Notes: generated from the sequence alone by a model not told the origin. A stretch of 64,000 nucleotides of DNA from Gp13-AA77 sp035949375 (GCA_035949375.1 DASZIG010000103.1:56047-120046), one strand, 5' to 3'; numbered from the stretch's first letter, positions 8,418 to 18,159 are shown. Program-made: numbers and translations.

Positions 8418-10853
8418 TCAGATATCAAGGTTCTTCACGTCGAGCGCGTTGTCTTCGATGAACTGCCGGCGCGGTTCCACCACGTCGCCCATCAAAACCG
8501 TGAAGATCGAATCAGCCTCCACCTGATCTTCAACCCGCACCTGCAGAAGCGTGCGCTGCTCGGCATCCATGGTGGTCTGCCAGAGCTGCGTGGGATTCAT
8601 TTCGCCCAGCCCCTTGAAACGCTGCACGGTGAGGAGCTTCTTGCCCATGTTCATCACGTGATCCAGAAGATCATTGCGATTGGCGATCGTGATCTGGGTG
8701 CCGTTGGTGGAAAGCGAGAAGGGCGGCTTGTCGTTGTCGCGCACGCGGCGGTGCAGGTCCAGCAGGCGCTTGTAATCGGGGCTCGAGATCACTTCCCAAT
8801 CAATCACGCGCTCGGGCATGGTGGCGCTCGAGACGGCCAAGGTGTAGAGATTGTGTTCCTCGTCGAGCCTAAGCGACGTCTTGAAGCCCTGTGTGTTCAG
8901 GCTGCCCGCCACACCCTCCAGCTTGGCTTCGGTCTCGAGTTCGGCCTTCTTGCCGAGCTCGGCCGCGAGCAAGGCATCGACAATGCGCCCGGCGCCCAGC
9001 CGTTTCGCGAACTTGTCGAACAGGTCGTTGTATTCACCGAGAAACATCAGAAAATTCGTCAGCTCGCCGCCCTCGAGACGCGTCTTCTTGCCGTCTCCGC
9101 CGGACTCGACAGCGTGGTCTTCGGTGGCCCGGCGCATGATCTCACGCCGGAAATCCTTTTCGTCCGTGATATAGCGTGAGCTTTTGCCCTTCTTGATCAG
9201 GTAAAGGGGCGGCTGCGCGATGAACACGTGGCCGCGCTCCACCAGTTCCGGCATCTGGCGGTAAAAGAACGTCAGCAGCAGCGTGCGGATGTGCGAGCCG
9301 TCCACGTCGGCGTCGGTCATGATGATCACTTTGCCGTAACGCAGCTTGGCCACGTCGAAATCGTCCTTGCCGATCCCGGTGCCGAGCGCCGTGATCAGGG
9401 AACGAATTTCCTCGTGCCCCAGCATCTTGTCGAAGCGGGCCTTCTCCACGTTCAGGATCTTGCCCCGCAGCGGCAGAATGGCCTGATAGCGCCGGTCGCG
9501 ACCCTGCTTGGCGGAGCCGCCGGCCGAGTCGCCCTCCACCAGGAACAGCTCGCAGCGCTCGGGATCGCGCTCCTGGCAGTCGGCGAGTTTGCCCGGCAGG
9601 CCGCCGGAATCGAGCGCGCCCTTGCGCCGGGTCAACTCGCGCGCCTTGCGCGCCGCTTCGCGCGCCCGCGCCGCGTCAATGGCCTTGGCGCAGATCTTGC
9701 GGCCCATGGTGGGATTCTTCTCGAAGTTTTCCATCAACTTCTCGTAGACGAAGCTGCCCACCACGGACTGGATGTCGCTGTTCAGCTTCCCCTTGGTCTG
9801 GCCTTCGAACTGCGGCTGCGGCAGTTTCACGCTGATCACCGCCACCAGCCCCTCGCGCACGTCCTCGCCCTGCAGGTTCTCCTTCACGTCCTTGAAGAGA
9901 TTCTGATTCTGGCCGAACTGGTTGATGGCGCGCGTCAGCGCCGACCGGAACCCGGAAAGGTGCGTGCCGCCGTCCACGGTGTTGATGTTGTTGGCGAAAC
10001 TGAAAACGGTTTCGGCGTAACCGTCGTTGTACTGCAGCGCGAATTCCATGGCGGTGCCGTCCCGCTCCGCCTCCCCATAGATCGGCTGCGGGTGCAGCAC
10101 TTCCTTGTTCTTATTCAGGTGCTTGATGAACTCCGAGATGCCGCCCGTGTAATGAAACTCGGCCTGCTTATCGCTGCGCTCGTCCTTGAGCGTGATGGTC
10201 AGGCCCTTGTTCAGGAAAGCGATCTCCCGCAGGCGCTGCGCCAGCGTGTCATAGTGAAACTCGATGGAATCGAAAATCTTGGCGTCGGGCAGAAACGTGA
10301 TCTTGGTCCCGCGCTTTTCGGTCTTCCCGGCTTTCTTCAGAGGAGCCTTGGGTTCGCCTCGTTCATACTCCTGTTCCCAAGTGTAGCGCGTGGGGTCTTT
10401 GCCGCTTTCGCGCCAGATCTCGAGCTCCAGCCGTTCGGAAAGCGCGTTCACCACCGAGACGCCCACGCCGTGCAGTCCTCCAGACACTTTGTAGCTGTCC
10501 GTGTCGAACTTGCCGCCGGCGTGGAGCACGGTCATGACGACCTCCGCGGCCGACCGGCCCTCCTCTTTGTGCAGATCCACAGGGATGCCGCGGCCGTTGT
10601 CGATCACGGTGACGGAGTTGTCCGTATGCACGACGACCTGGATCTTGTCGCAATAACCGGCCAGCGCCTCGTCCACAGAGTTGTCGACGACCTCCCAGAC
10701 AAGGTGATGCAATCCCACGGCTCCGGTGGAGCCGATGTACATGGCGGGACGCTTGCGCACTGCCTCAATGCCGCCCAGCACCTTGATGCTCTGGGCGTCA
10801 TAGGTGTGGCCGCCGATCACGGTCTTCGGATCTGTTGTTTCGCTCACTCCCAC
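8418..10853 (-). CDS. gyrB: DNA gyrase subunit B
   Basis: 811 residues, full length. The GHKL ATPase domain carries VLGGIEAVRKRPAMYIG, the ATP-site DNGRGIPVD and GGLHGVGVSVVNALS. The transducer region follows, and the Toprim domain has FLVEGDSAGGSAKQGRDR, RGKILNVEKAR and DADVDGSHIRTLLLTFFYR. The C-terminal GyrB-specific tail ends with the motif RRQFIEDNA. Gyrase B supplies ATP-driven negative supercoiling with GyrA; the motif set fits GyrB better than ParE. recF, dnaN and dnaA are not upstream, so this gyrB has left the common replication cluster. A strong promoter far upstream suggests a leader of about 465 nt. Confidence 0.97.
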   Translation of the reverse strand: MGVSETTDPKTVIGGHTYDAQSIKVLGGIEAVRKRPAMYIGSTGAVGLHHLVWEVVDNSVDEALAGYCDKIQVVVHTDNSVTVIDNGRGIPVDLHKEEGRSAAEVVMTVLHAGGKFDTDSYKVSGGLHGVGVSVVNALSERLELEIWRESGKDPTRYTWEQEYERGEPKAPLKKAGKTEKRGTKITFLPDAKIFDSIEFHYDTLAQRLREIAFLNKGLTITLKDERSDKQAEFHYTGGISEFIKHLNKNKEVLHPQPIYGEAERDGTAMEFALQYNDGYAETVFSFANNINTVDGGTHLSGFRSALTRAINQFGQNQNLFKDVKENLQGEDVREGLVAVISVKLPQPQFEGQTKGKLNSDIQSVVGSFVYEKLMENFEKNPTMGRKICAKAIDAARAREAARKARELTRRKGALDSGGLPGKLADCQERDPERCELFLVEGDSAGGSAKQGRDRRYQAILPLRGKILNVEKARFDKMLGHEEIRSLITALGTGIGKDDFDVAKLRYGKVIIMTDADVDGSHIRTLLLTFFYRQMPELVERGHVFIAQPPLYLIKKGKSSRYITDEKDFRREIMRRATEDHAVESGGDGKKTRLEGGELTNFLMFLGEYNDLFDKFAKRLGAGRIVDALLAAELGKKAELETEAKLEGVAGSLNTQGFKTSLRLDEEHNLYTLAVSSATMPERVIDWEVISSPDYKRLLDLHRRVRDNDKPPFSLSTNGTQITIANRNDLLDHVMNMGKKLLTVQRFKGLGEMNPTQLWQTTMDAEQRTLLQVRVEDQVEADSIFTVLMGDVVEPRRQFIEDNALDVKNLDI

Positions 10854-11179
10854 CCGTTCCTCTCCACTCTAAGCGCCGCGTCTCCGTGCCACCCCTGGTC
10901 GGCGCGACGCCGCTCTCGAAAGCGGTCCGCTGCAACGACCCGTGTTTGAACTCTCCGCCGGCGGCGTTAGCGATTCTAAAGGACTTATCCGGTCAGCATT
11001 TGAGTCCGGTTGGCTTCGGTCGGGTTCGCTTTGTCCCACTTGCCCCATCATTTTGTTGATTATAAAAGGCTTATTGGGTTCGCTTCCCCATATTTTCGAT
11101 GGGGGCGGGAGGGGGCGCCAACACCCGGCTGCCCCCATAGACCGAAAGCCCGGCTGTAACTCATTGATAAATCTATGAT

Positions 11180-11320
11180 TGCCGTCCTAAAACCCCGCAG
11201 GTCCCACCCGGTTTTCATTTTTAATGACGTTGCCCGAGCAAACGTTCTGGCTTCCCCTTCGAACGACGATTGAACGTGCGACCGCGAGGTCATCCCGGAG
11301 CCCTAACCTACAAACTCTTA
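11180..11320 (-). ncRNA. candidate structured leader or small RNA upstream of gyrB
   Basis: Transcription from the promoter at 11327-11355 would begin near 11320. The first 140 nt contain several consistent helices: GACC-UCGC-GGUC, ACGUUC pairing with GAACGU, UUGC-UCGG-GCAA inside a longer stem, and AAAACC pairing with GGUUUU. No convincing reading frame accounts for it. It could be the start of a long gyrB leader or an independent RNA. I do not recognise it as 6S, SRP, tmRNA, RNase P or a known riboswitch. Confidence 0.28.
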
Positions 11321-11326
11321 AGTAGA

Positions 11327-11355
11327 ATTATACCACCTCGCAGACCGGTTGTCGA
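11327..11355 (-). promoter_or_regulatory. strong sigma-70 promoter upstream of gyrB
   Basis: On the minus strand, TCGACA (11350-11355), a 17-bp spacer, then a perfect TATAAT (11327-11332). Eleven of twelve consensus bases match. The next gene downstream is gyrB, about 465 nt away. Confidence 0.6.
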
Positions 11356-11457
11356 GGGTGGTCGATTCCGCCGTAGGCTAGATGGAGAGTCGATGGGCGG
11401 TCGATGCGCAGCCCAGTGACTCTTACCCTATAGTTTGCTGAAAATGTTATCGGACCT

Positions 11458-11484
11458 GTCATTCCGAGCGGAGCGAGGAATCTC
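11458..11484. repeat. dispersed repeat of the GTCATTCCGAGCGGAGCGAG type
   Basis: The 27-bp sequence is of a kind found in many copies in intergenic DNA of several environmental phyla, recalled from general experience and not checked here. Only one copy is in this window. It lies just upstream of the cupin gene's 3' end. Confidence 0.5.
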
Positions 11485-11528
11485 GCCCTGAAGCTCAGAG
11501 AACTACGATCCGCGCATGGCGCCGAGGA

Positions 11529-11924
11529 TCATTTGCGATATTGCTCGTCGCTGACCGGCTCCATCCAGTCGACCACCTTGCCGTCCTTTTTTTCTTGAAT
11601 GGCGACGTGCGTCATGGCCGTGGCCGGCGTCGCTCCGTGCCAGTGCTTCTCTCCGGGCGAAAACCAGACCACGTCACCGGGCCGGATTTCCTCGACCGGC
11701 CCGCCCCACCGCTGCGCCCAGCCGCAGCCACCGGTCACGATGAGAGTCTGGCCGAGCGGATGCGTGTGCCATGCAGTCCGCGCGCCGGGCTCAAACGTGA
11801 CGCTGGCGCTCTGAACAAATGCCGGATCAGGCGCTTGAAACAGCGGATCGATCCGGACCGTGCCCGTGAACCATTCTGCCGGCCCCTTGGCGGAAGGCTG
11901 AGTGCCCGCTCTTCTGATTTCCAT
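11529..11924 (-). CDS. small cupin-domain protein
   Basis: 131 residues forming one cupin barrel. The first metal motif is WHTHPLGQTLIVTGG (about residues 53-67) and the second is GEKHWHGATP (about 92-101), giving the usual histidine set for a bound metal. It belongs to the group often found beside carboxymuconolactone decarboxylases and reductases, with no fixed reaction. It follows the aldo/keto reductase by 66 bp on the same strand, so the two probably form a small redox operon. Confidence 0.85.
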   Translation of the reverse strand: MEIRRAGTQPSAKGPAEWFTGTVRIDPLFQAPDPAFVQSASVTFEPGARTAWHTHPLGQTLIVTGGCGWAQRWGGPVEEIRPGDVVWFSPGEKHWHGATPATAMTHVAIQEKKDGKVVDWMEPVSDEQYRK

Positions 11925-11990
11925 TTATTGGTCTCCTTCTTTTCAGCGACCGCTCATTCCGCCAAACCCTGGCGCGCGGCAGGCGATCGC

Positions 11991-12989
11991 TTACAGGCCC
12001 GTCATTTTCTCCAAGCGTTCCGGGTACCGTGCCCCTTCCACCTTGATCTTTGACGAAGCCCTGTCGATCTCGTGGAGATCGTCCGGCGTGAGTTCAACGG
12101 AGAGCGCTTCGAGGTTCTCGTCCAAACGATGCAGCTTTGTGGTGCCCGGAATCGGCACCATCCACGGCTCTTGGGCCAGCACCCAGGCGAGCGCGATCTG
12201 GGCCGGCGTCGCCCTCTTCCGTTCCCCGATGCTGGCAAGCAGATCCACAAGGGCCTGGTTGACCCTTAGTGCCTCCGGCGTGAAGCGAGGCAGGGTGCTG
12301 CGGAAGTCGGTGCTGTCGAACTTCGCGTCTTCTTTGATCGCTCCCGTCAAGAATCCCTTGCCGAGAGGGCTATACGGAACCAAGCCAATCCCGAGTTCTT
12401 CCAGGGTCGGTATCACTTCCTTTTCCGGAGTTCTTGTCCACAGCGAGTATTCGCTCTGGACCGCGGTGAGCGGTTGAACGGCGTGCGCGCGGCGAATCGT
12501 TTTTACGCCCGCTTCGGAAAGTCCGAAGTGCTTCACCTTGCCTGCCTCAATCAGTTCCTTCACGGCGCCGGCGACGTCGTCGATCGGCACGTTCGGGTCA
12601 ACCCGGTGCTGATAGAGCAGATCGATGGTCTCGACCTTGAGCCGCTTGAGCGATCCTTCGACAGCCTGCTTGATGTGCTCAGGCCGGCTATTCACAGCTG
12701 CCGCTCCGGGCCGATGATCGCTGCCGCTGAAGTCGAACCCGAACTTGGTAGCGACCACCACCTGCCCGCGGAACGGAGCGAGGGCCTCGCCCACCAGTTC
12801 TTCGTTCAAGAACGGGCCGTAGACCTCGGCAGTGTCGAAGAATGTGACACCGCGTTCCACAGCGGCATGGAGCAGAGAGGTCATCTCCTGCTTATCTTTG
12901 GGCGGACCGTAAGAAAAGCTCATTCCCATGCAGCCAAGCCCGATCGCCGAAACTTCCAAGCCGCTCTTACCCAATTTGCGCTTCTGCAT
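11991..12989 (-). CDS. aldo/keto reductase
   Basis: 332 residues when started at the ATG at 12989. That start is chosen because AAGGAG lies just upstream and MQKRKLGKSGLEVSAIGLG is the normal family N-terminus; the frame stays open 40 codons further without homology. The catalytic tetrad is visible: D and Y in FFDTAEVYGPF, K in VVATKFGF, H in LLYQHRVDP. The C-terminal NADP-binding part has IPGTTKLHRLDENL. It belongs to the YajO/AKR13-like group that reduces aldehydes with NADPH. The exact substrate is unknown. It probably forms an operon with the downstream cupin. Confidence 0.92.
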   Translation of the reverse strand: MQKRKLGKSGLEVSAIGLGCMGMSFSYGPPKDKQEMTSLLHAAVERGVTFFDTAEVYGPFLNEELVGEALAPFRGQVVVATKFGFDFSGSDHRPGAAAVNSRPEHIKQAVEGSLKRLKVETIDLLYQHRVDPNVPIDDVAGAVKELIEAGKVKHFGLSEAGVKTIRRAHAVQPLTAVQSEYSLWTRTPEKEVIPTLEELGIGLVPYSPLGKGFLTGAIKEDAKFDSTDFRSTLPRFTPEALRVNQALVDLLASIGERKRATPAQIALAWVLAQEPWMVPIPGTTKLHRLDENLEALSVELTPDDLHEIDRASSKIKVEGARYPERLEKMTGL

Positions 12990-13038
12990 TCTTTCTCCTT
13001 TCGGAACCGTTTCGCCCATCTCCAGGTTAGATTCACCA

Positions 13039-13075
13039 CGTAGCGCAGAGTCTCGCTTCCCAGAGACTCTGCGGC
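13039..13075. repeat. palindromic REP-like repeat, copy 1
   Basis: An imperfect palindrome of 37 bp: GTAGCGCAGAGTCT on the left and AGACTCTGCGGC on the right around CGCTTCCC. It lies in the former 5' extension of the aldo/keto reductase frame, just upstream of its start. The second copy at 13250 is in the opposite orientation. Confidence 0.65.
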
Positions 13076-13249
13076 TTTCGTCGTCGGATGAGAATGGGCG
13101 TGCATTCAAGAACTGGTGTCGTCCGACATTTTCTTTTTCTTCACCTGCCCGCTCCTGCCCGGCGCCGTTTGCAGGTGGACTCGCAAAGTGAGTGGGTCAA
13201 TCGCGTGGCATTGGCTGTCGGCGGGCGAAGAAGTGGGAATTCAAGAAAG

Positions 13250-13285
13250 GCCGCAGAGTCTTTGAAAAGCAAGACTCTGCGCTAC
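13250..13285. repeat. palindromic REP-like repeat, copy 2 (inverted)
   Basis: Reverse complement of copy 1 with a few changes: GCCGCAGAGTCT, then AGACTCTGCGCTAC. A partial third word, CCTGCGCTACGTCGCTACC, follows at about 13300-13318. The set fills the spacer between the aldo/keto reductase and the SMP-30 gene. Confidence 0.65.
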
Positions 13286-13351
13286 CTCGCTTTGGGACCC
13301 TGCGCTACGTCGCTACCGCGCTGCCCGTCCGGCAATCCCCTCGGTGGACTC

Positions 13352-14410
13352 TCAGGGCCGCACGCCGGGAATCCTGAGGCGAATGCGGTAGAGGCTGCTG
13401 CTGGCCGTGATGTATAGCATGTGGCCGTCGTCGCCCCAGTTCAGGTTGGCCACGCGTTCGGGGATCTTGAAAGTGCCGAGGTGCTTCCCGTCCGGCGAGA
13501 AGACCCACACTCCGGCCGGGCCGGCACCGTAAAGATTGCCCTTCTGGTCCACCTTGATGCCGTCCGGCCCGCCGTCGCCGGGCGCCGAGGTGGCGTCGTA
13601 AAACACCTTGCCGTTCGTCACGGTGCCGTCCGGCTTCACGTCGTAGCGCATCCAGATCTTGTGCTGCGGATCGGAGACCGCGATGTAAAGGATCTTCTCA
13701 TCCGGGGAGAAGGCGATGCCGTTCGGGCGCGTCAGGTCTTTGATGATCAGCTCCAGCCTGGCCGGGTCCGCCGGTGCGCCCGGCTTCTGCGCGAGGGCGC
13801 CGCGAACGCGAAAGACGCCGTTGAAGTCGAGCTCCTTTTGTGGATCGGAGTCGCCCTGCGTGGGCAATCCATACGGCGGATCGGTGAAATAAAGGGAGCC
13901 GTCCGAGTGGTAGACGAGGTCGTTCGGACTGTTGAGGCGCTTGCCCTGGTAGCGGTCGGCCAGAACTGTGATCGGGGCGTCTGCGCTCGGGCTTTCCAGG
14001 CGGTAGACGTTGCGGCGCGCGTGGCCGGCCACCGTCAAGCGGCCGCGACGGTCGAGGGTCATGCCGTTCGAGCCGGACTCGGGGCCGGTGAAAGTCTCCT
14101 TGCCGAGGTAACCGCTGGGCTGGAGAAAAAGGCTGATCCCGCCCTCGGGCGTCCACTTCAGGATGCGGTTGCCGGGGATGTCGGCGAACAGCAGATAGCC
14201 CTGATGAATCCAGACGGGGCCCTCCAGCCACTTGCAGCAGGTGGCCACCTTCTCGATTTTGGCATCGGCGGGAACGACGGCATCGAAGCCGGGATCGGTC
14301 TTCTCGACGGCGCCGACGGTTTCGAATGGCCGTCCGGAACCTCCCAGGCTCATAGCCAGAACCAAAAGCAGAAACAGGGAACAAGCGGCGGTAGTTTTCA
14401 TGGCTGGCAT
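13352..14410 (-). CDS. secreted SMP-30/gluconolactonase-like protein
   Basis: 352 residues with a Sec signal peptide (SLFLLLVLAMSLGG). It is a six-bladed propeller of the SMP-30/gluconolaconase/LRE type: metal ligand E in WLEGPVW, GSNGMTLDRRGRL, N in LNSPNDLVYHSDGSLYF, and D in FSPDEKILYIAV. Such proteins hydrolyse sugar lactones with a bound divalent metal. The start may instead be the fourth codon (14401); neither has a clear ribosome site. The neighbours are not obviously sugar-catabolic, though a xylanase lies 0.5 kb away on the other strand. Confidence 0.87.
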   Translation of the reverse strand: MPAMKTTAACSLFLLLVLAMSLGGSGRPFETVGAVEKTDPGFDAVVPADAKIEKVATCCKWLEGPVWIHQGYLLFADIPGNRILKWTPEGGISLFLQPSGYLGKETFTGPESGSNGMTLDRRGRLTVAGHARRNVYRLESPSADAPITVLADRYQGKRLNSPNDLVYHSDGSLYFTDPPYGLPTQGDSDPQKELDFNGVFRVRGALAQKPGAPADPARLELIIKDLTRPNGIAFSPDEKILYIAVSDPQHKIWMRYDVKPDGTVTNGKVFYDATSAPGDGGPDGIKVDQKGNLYGAGPAGVWVFSPDGKHLGTFKIPERVANLNWGDDGHMLYITASSSLYRIRLRIPGVRP

Positions 14411-14528
14411 TTTATGAGAAAACGCTCAAAGGTGAAAGAGCGACGACGAGGCACAAGCCCGATGGCGATGTGGCGGCCCCATCGGCGTGGCGATCGCAGT
14501 GAGGTGGGAGCGGTGCTATGATTTCGCA

Positions 14529-14774
14529 ATGCGAACCACGTGCTACCTCCTGATCTGTCTCGTTCTGGTTGTGCTGGGCCTGGTTTCGCTCGGCGAGGGC
14601 GTGACCAAGGGCGAGGCTGGCATGGACATGGGAAATTCCCTGACGTCCATTTCCGTCCGTTTTTGCGGCACGAGCACCGGAGGCTGGGCAGCCGTTGGAA
14701 TCCTCGCTGTGCTCGGCGGCGCTGTCTTTTTTGCAATTGCGCTGATCGCTTCGACGAGGCGGAGGGCACTCTGA
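14529..14774 (+). CDS. small membrane protein of unknown function
   Basis: 81 residues from the ATG at 14529. Two hydrophobic helices (TCYLLICLVLVVLGLVSL and AAVGILAVLGGAVFFAIALI) flank a 30-residue Gly/Thr-rich loop, and the tail is ASTRRRAL, so both ends probably face the cytoplasm. I do not recognise the family. It lies 18 bp before a truncated peptidase stub and the xylanase on the same strand. Coding status is likely from the helix pattern but not proved. Confidence 0.5.
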   Translation: MRTTCYLLICLVLVVLGLVSLGEGVTKGEAGMDMGNSLTSISVRFCGTSTGGWAAVGILAVLGGAVFFAIALIASTRRRAL

Positions 14775-14792
14775 GCCCAAGGGAAGCGACCC

Positions 14793-14924
14793 ATGGACGC
14801 CAAAACCGCGGCCCAGGAACAGGAAATCCGCGCAGACCTCGTCGGGCTGAGCCAAAGTATTCACGCCCACTCGGGGCTGGGCCTCGAAGAAGAGTGGTCC
14901 GCGTTCAGCGGTCAGCGATCATGA
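14793..14924 (+). pseudogene. 43-residue stub of an M20-type amidohydrolase N-terminus
   Basis: The frame reads EIRADLVGLSQSIHAHSGLG and then LEEEWSAF, which matches the opening helix and the IHxHPELxxEE motif of M20 peptidases/amidohydrolases. The conserved proline is already lost (HSGLG). The remaining 350 or so residues are absent. It stops in an ATGA overlap with the xylanase ATG at 14921, so if translated it would couple into that gene. I infer a deletion that joined the 5' end of a lost M20 gene to the xylanase. Confidence 0.5.
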
Positions 14925-16018
14925 AGAGAAGGCTCGCTCTTGCCGTGCTGATCGCCCTGTTTCTTCCCGCCGCGCACGAAGCCGCTCCGCGCCGGCCGCG
15001 GACCTTGCGCGAGGCGGCAGACCGCATCGGACTGCTCGTGGGCGCGGCCGTGAATCCCGCCCACTTTTCCGAGCCTGAATATGCCGCCACGCTGGCGCGC
15101 GAATTCAACATGATCGAGCCTGAAAATGCCATGAAGTGGCCGCTCACTGAGCCTGCGCCGGGCCAGTTCGACTTCAGCGGCGGCGACAGTGTGGTGAGTT
15201 TCGCGGAGGCTCACCGGATGAAAGTGCGCGGACACAACCTGCTGTGGCACGAGCAGAATCCGGGTTGGCTCAACAACGGCCAGTTCACGGGCGCCGAGCT
15301 CCACGACATCGTGCGGCGTCACATCTCGACCGTGGCCAGGCACTTCGCGGGCAGAGTGTTCGCGTGGGATGTAGTCAATGAGGCGTTTGACGAGGACGGC
15401 GCCGTGCGGCACTCGATCTGGTTCGATCGTCCGGGCATCGGTTTGGCGGATAAAGGAACCGCGTACGTCGAGCAGGCGTTCCGCTGGGCCCATGATGCGG
15501 ACCCGAAGGCGCTGCTGTTTTACAACGACTACGCAGCCGAGGGAATCAACGCCAAGTCAGACGCAATTTACGCCATGGTGAAGGACTTCAAGCAGCGGGG
15601 CGTGCCGATCGACGGCGTGGGCCTGCAGATGCACATCTCCACCGCGGACGCCGCCAACCTGTCGTCGCTTGACGCCAATATCAGCCGGCTGGCCGCGCTC
15701 GGATTGCAGGTTCACATCACCGAGATGGACGTGGGCTTGCCGGTCGCCGCCGATGGGCAACTTCGCGATCCGGCGGACGCGGGGCGGCAGGCCGATCTTT
15801 ACGGCCTTGTGGCGCGCGCCTGCGCCGCCAATCCGGGCTGCACCGCATTTCAAGCCTGGGGATTCACGGACAAATACTCGTGGATCCCAGCCTTCACCCA
15901 CGGCCAGCACGGAGCCGCCCTGCTGTTTGACGCCGCCTATAAGCCGAAACCCGCCTTTGACGCCGTACTGGACGCGTTCCGGACAGCCCGACGCCCCAAG
16001 GCGAGGCGACCCGGCTAA
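14921..16018 (+). CDS. secreted GH10 endo-1,4-beta-xylanase
   Basis: 365 residues: signal peptide (LALAVLIALFLPAAHEA), then a single GH10 barrel. The acid/base glutamate is E154 in WDVVNEAF, the nucleophile E268 in HITEMDV; HNLLWHEQNPGW and FYNDYAAEG are conserved substrate-site strands, and GFTDKYSWIP is the terminal GH10 motif. It cleaves internal bonds of xylan outside the cytoplasm. No carbohydrate-binding module is present. The start is the ATG at 14921 because it opens the signal peptide; the frame upstream lacks homology. The end overlaps the run-on frame of a HicB remnant on the other strand. Confidence 0.95.
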   Translation: MKRRLALAVLIALFLPAAHEAAPRRPRTLREAADRIGLLVGAAVNPAHFSEPEYAATLAREFNMIEPENAMKWPLTEPAPGQFDFSGGDSVVSFAEAHRMKVRGHNLLWHEQNPGWLNNGQFTGAELHDIVRRHISTVARHFAGRVFAWDVVNEAFDEDGAVRHSIWFDRPGIGLADKGTAYVEQAFRWAHDADPKALLFYNDYAAEGINAKSDAIYAMVKDFKQRGVPIDGVGLQMHISTADAANLSSLDANISRLAALGLQVHITEMDVGLPVAADGQLRDPADAGRQADLYGLVARACAANPGCTAFQAWGFTDKYSWIPAFTHGQHGAALLFDAAYKPKPAFDAVLDAFRTARRPKARRPG

Positions 16019-16090
16019 CGCCCGAACGCGAGACCGGCGAGTACATTCCGAATCCTTCGCTTTCGAAAGCCGGCAGGCAGGTCGCAGCCA

Positions 16091-16300
16091 GGCGAGCATG
16101 AGGCGTTCGCCCTTCGGTTCCGGAACCGGGTCGCCGAATTCCCTCGCAGTATCAATCCATAAGTGGACGGCCTCGTGGGCTTGCGCGAGCGCCGCTTCCG
16201 GAGTGCTGCCGTGAGCCGAGCAGCCGGGGAGTTCCGGAACCTCGGCCACGAATACCTGGTCATCGTTACTCCAATAAATGATGGTCTCGTATTTATGCAT
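16091..16300 (-). pseudogene. HicB-family antitoxin lacking its stop codon (frame runs on to 15557)
   Basis: Seventy residues match the short HicB form: HKYETIIYWS, VFVAEVPELPGCSAHG, AVHLWIDTAREFG and the family-ending PEPKGERLMLA. Related proteins stop right there. Here the next codon is TGG (possibly a former TGA) and the frame continues for 178 codons with no homology, antisense through the 3' part of the xylanase, ending at 15557. No convincing hicA lies beside it. It may be a decaying solitary antitoxin, or be translated with a long tail. Confidence 0.55.
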
Positions 16301-16484
16301 GTCCAGTCCTCTGGACCCAAGCCGTGGCGGAGGATTACGTTGCACAGCGCGATGGAATCAAAGCCAAAGTGTATCAGGTGCGCCAAGCACCCCTACGCCG
16401 TCGCGGTTGCGGAAGCGGGTAACGGGCAGTAGACTTGAAATCGAGCCGCGCATGCGGCAAAAACCAGCCTTTGGGAGACCGACT

Positions 16485-17885
<1,401 letters not shown>

Positions 17886-17930
17886 CGAAGAGGCGGGCCA
17901 AGGGGCTTATGAGCGGGAGCGGAAGGCGGC

Positions 17931-17994
17931 GAAAAAAACGCCCCAATCGAGGAACGAACCCACTATCTCTTTTAGAATCAGCGAAGGAGTTCGG
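17931..17994. repeat. dispersed repeat with core GGAACGAACCCACTATCTCC, copy A
   Basis: Starts GAAAAAAACGCCCCAATCGA, then the core with one change (TCTCT), TTTAGAATCAG and a tail GCGAAGGAGTTCG. The tail aligns with copy C (CAGTGAAGGTGTTTCG), so the full unit is about 64 bp. It lies between thiC and DUF488. Confidence 0.75.
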
Positions 17995-18107
17995 GACCTC
18001 CAGAGGATCGCCTCGTGCGGCAACCGTCGGCAGCGGGTGAACCGCCTATCGTGGCAAACCAGTCGTCAAGGCCGATCCGTTCGCTGTGGATCAACGCCCC
18101 GGACGCA

Positions 18108-18159
18108 GGAAAAACATGCCAAGATCGAGGAACGAACCCACTATCTCCTTTAGAATCAG
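18108..18159. repeat. dispersed repeat with core GGAACGAACCCACTATCTCC, copy B
   Basis: GGAAAAACATGCCAAGATCGA, core, TTTAGAATCAG; identity with copy A then ends abruptly at about 18160 where the DUF488 reading frame begins to show homology. The ATG used by DUF488 is inside this copy. Confidence 0.75.

Larger units (their letters stand above)
10854..11528. other. 675-bp gene-free stretch upstream of gyrB
   Basis: It holds the promoter and candidate RNA above. It also has AT-rich patches around 11055 and a diverged match near 11056-11090 (TATAAAAGG, then TGGGTTCGCTTCC) to the reverse complement of the repeat family seen near thiC. A dispersed repeat lies at 11458-11484. A minus frame (11060-11293) is open, but its composition does not look coding. 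No convincing dnaA boxes are seen, so there is no case for an origin. Confidence 0.5.

Noticed and set aside
9228..10949. Long plus-strand frame opposite gyrB
   Set aside because: gyrB is certain on the minus strand; the mirror frame has no homology.
11060..11293. 77-codon minus-strand frame upstream of gyrB
   Set aside because: It covers the structured RNA region and a diverged repeat; no start signal and no recognisable protein pattern.
10854..11528. Replication origin next to gyrB
   Set aside because: No cluster of TTATCCACA-like boxes, and no dnaA, dnaN or recF in the window.
16015..16386. Possible hicA fragment upstream of the HicB remnant (ILRHGLGPEDW in another frame)
   Set aside because: The resemblance to a HicA C-terminus is only a few residues long and the rest of the frame shows nothing.
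16301..16484. TPP riboswitch in front of thiC
   Set aside because: A GCGGGTAACGGGCAG segment looks superficially similar to the 3' THI-box, but the CTGAGA and the 5' GGGG-type helix are missing.
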